Shown here: one piece after another, positions 63,401 to 64,000 of the stretch
Layout: the number at the start of each line of letters is the position of its first letter
Position numbering within the stretch: position 1 is the stretch's first letter
Assembly: GCF_000423665.1 (NCBI RefSeq)
Contig: NZ_KE384071.1
Coordinates: forward strand, 124,001-188,000
Direction of reading: 5' to 3'
Length of the DNA stretch: 64,000 nucleotides
Source: Solirubrobacter soli DSM 22325
Lineage (GTDB): Bacteria > Actinomycetota > Thermoleophilia > Solirubrobacterales > Solirubrobacteraceae
Made by a program: the position numbers and the translations under genes
The notes under the pieces: model-generated
Told to the model about the DNA's origin: nothing
The model's database searches: none
The model's input: the letters and a program-made list of their open reading frames with translations, nothing else

Positions 63401-64000
63401 AGCACCGCACCCACCGGGATCGCGAACCCGAACGTCGACCCCACACCCACCGCGCTCTCCACCCACATCCGCCCGCCGTGCAGCTCGACGAACCGCTTCG
63501 ACAAGGTCAGCCCGAGCCCCGTCCCCTCGACCGACGCCCGCCGGTCGCCACGCTGGAACGCCTCGAAGATCCGCTCCTGGTCCTCGACCGCGATCCCAAC
63601 GCCCGTATCGCGGACCGAGACCACCGCCTCCTCACCCACCACGCGCGCATCCACGGAGACCGACCCACCCACCGGCGTGAACTTGACCGCGTTGGTCACC
63701 AGGTTCACCACGACCTGCTTGAGCTTGACCTCGTCCGCCCACACATCACCCACGCCGGAGGAGATCGACAAGGCCACCGTCAGCCGCTGCCGCGCAGCCC
63801 GCTCGCGCACCAACGCCAGCCCCTGCTCCAACAACGACGGCAACGAGACCAGCGACGGCTCGAGCTCCATCCGCCCCGCCTCGACCTTCGACAGGTCGAG
63901 GATCTCGTTGATCAGCTCGAGCAGGTGCCGGCCGGAGTCGCGGATGTCCCGCACGTACTCCTCCTGGCGCTCGTTCAAATCCCCGAACATGCGCTCCAAC
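63397..64000 (-). CDS. Sensor histidine kinase, C-terminal part (runs off the right edge)
   Basis: The visible 200 residues hold the end of the dimerisation helix (HLLELINEILDLSKVEAGRM), N box NLVTNAVKFT, G1 RDTGVGI, F box IFEAFQRGD and G2 GTGLGLTLSK. The phosphoacceptor His and sensor lie outside the window. The upstream gene context is unknown. It overlaps the receiver gene by 4 bases. Confidence 0.9.
   Translation of the reverse strand, partial: LERMFGDLNERQEEYVRDIRDSGRHLLELINEILDLSKVEAGRMELEPSLVSLPSLLEQGLALVRERAARQRLTVALSISSGVGDVWADEVKLKQVVVNLVTNAVKFTPVGGSVSVDARVVGEEAVVSVRDTGVGIAVEDQERIFEAFQRGDRRASVEGTGLGLTLSKRFVELHGGRMWVESAVGVGSTFGFAIPVGAVL

Overview
The window comes from a high-GC actinobacterial chromosome. 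The gene families (CGNR regulators, sigma factors fused to a zinc-binding tail, ferritin-like secreted proteins, GtrA/GT39/GT87 envelope genes, a WYL regulator, a Rieske-SufB-SufD cluster) and the frequent GTG/TTG starts suit Thermoleophilia such as Solirubrobacter or Conexibacter. That placement is inferred from protein style, not from a marker gene. No rRNA or tRNA gene was seen. Many genes are joined by 4-base stop/start overlaps, so operons are easy to read.

Layout. 1-5.5 kb (minus): OmpR-type regulator with the start of its kinase, then a cell-envelope glycosyltransferase set (GT39-like, GT2, GT87-like). 5.6-6.8 kb (plus): GtrA-like flippase and secreted esterase. 6.9-10.3 kb (minus): MacB-type export system with a peptidoglycan-binding adaptor and a lipoprotein. 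10.3-12.3 kb (minus): MprA/MprB-like two-component pair. 12.4-19.6 kb: DUF2203, cupin and CGNR regulator, GNAT, an operon around a 904-residue AAA+ ATPase with a long Pro/Ala repeat, and an NlpC/P60 protein. 19.6-22.5 kb (minus): transsulfuration operon (cystathionine gamma-synthase, cystathionine beta-synthase, HTH regulator).

23.07-33.72 kb: an integrated mobile element of about 10.66 kb that splits a sigma-factor gene inside its region 4 DNA-recognition helix. Both halves are present in frame, 155 codons on the left and 257 on the right. The element carries a large serine integrase, a ribbon-helix-helix protein, an FtsK/TraB-like DNA translocase with a phased 10-bp repeat tract just downstream, an HK97-type major capsid protein with no terminase, portal, protease or tail gene, and a TIR-domain protein of the CAP12/Pycsar-effector type. 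It looks like a hybrid of an actinomycete integrative conjugative element and a phage satellite. The integrase reading frame crosses the attachment site, so its C-terminus differs between integrated and circular forms. This is the most novel part of the window.

34.5-64 kb returns to chromosome: O-methyltransferase, L,D-transpeptidase with two ferritin-like secreted proteins, acyl-CoA ligase, large LuxR regulator, UspA and APC permease, lysA, an SDR, a 1,210-residue secreted repeat protein ending in a FecR-like domain, a WYL regulator, alpha/beta hydrolase, the Rieske-SufB-SufD cluster, small DUF4190/DUF2752 membrane proteins, a Ser/Thr kinase, and a phosphorelay (kinase, response regulator, response regulator fused to a degenerate nucleotide cyclase domain) running off the right edge. 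A family of REP-like palindromic repeats sits at 5.6, 6.8, 42.55 and 61.9 kb, mostly between converging genes, where it also supplies stop codons.
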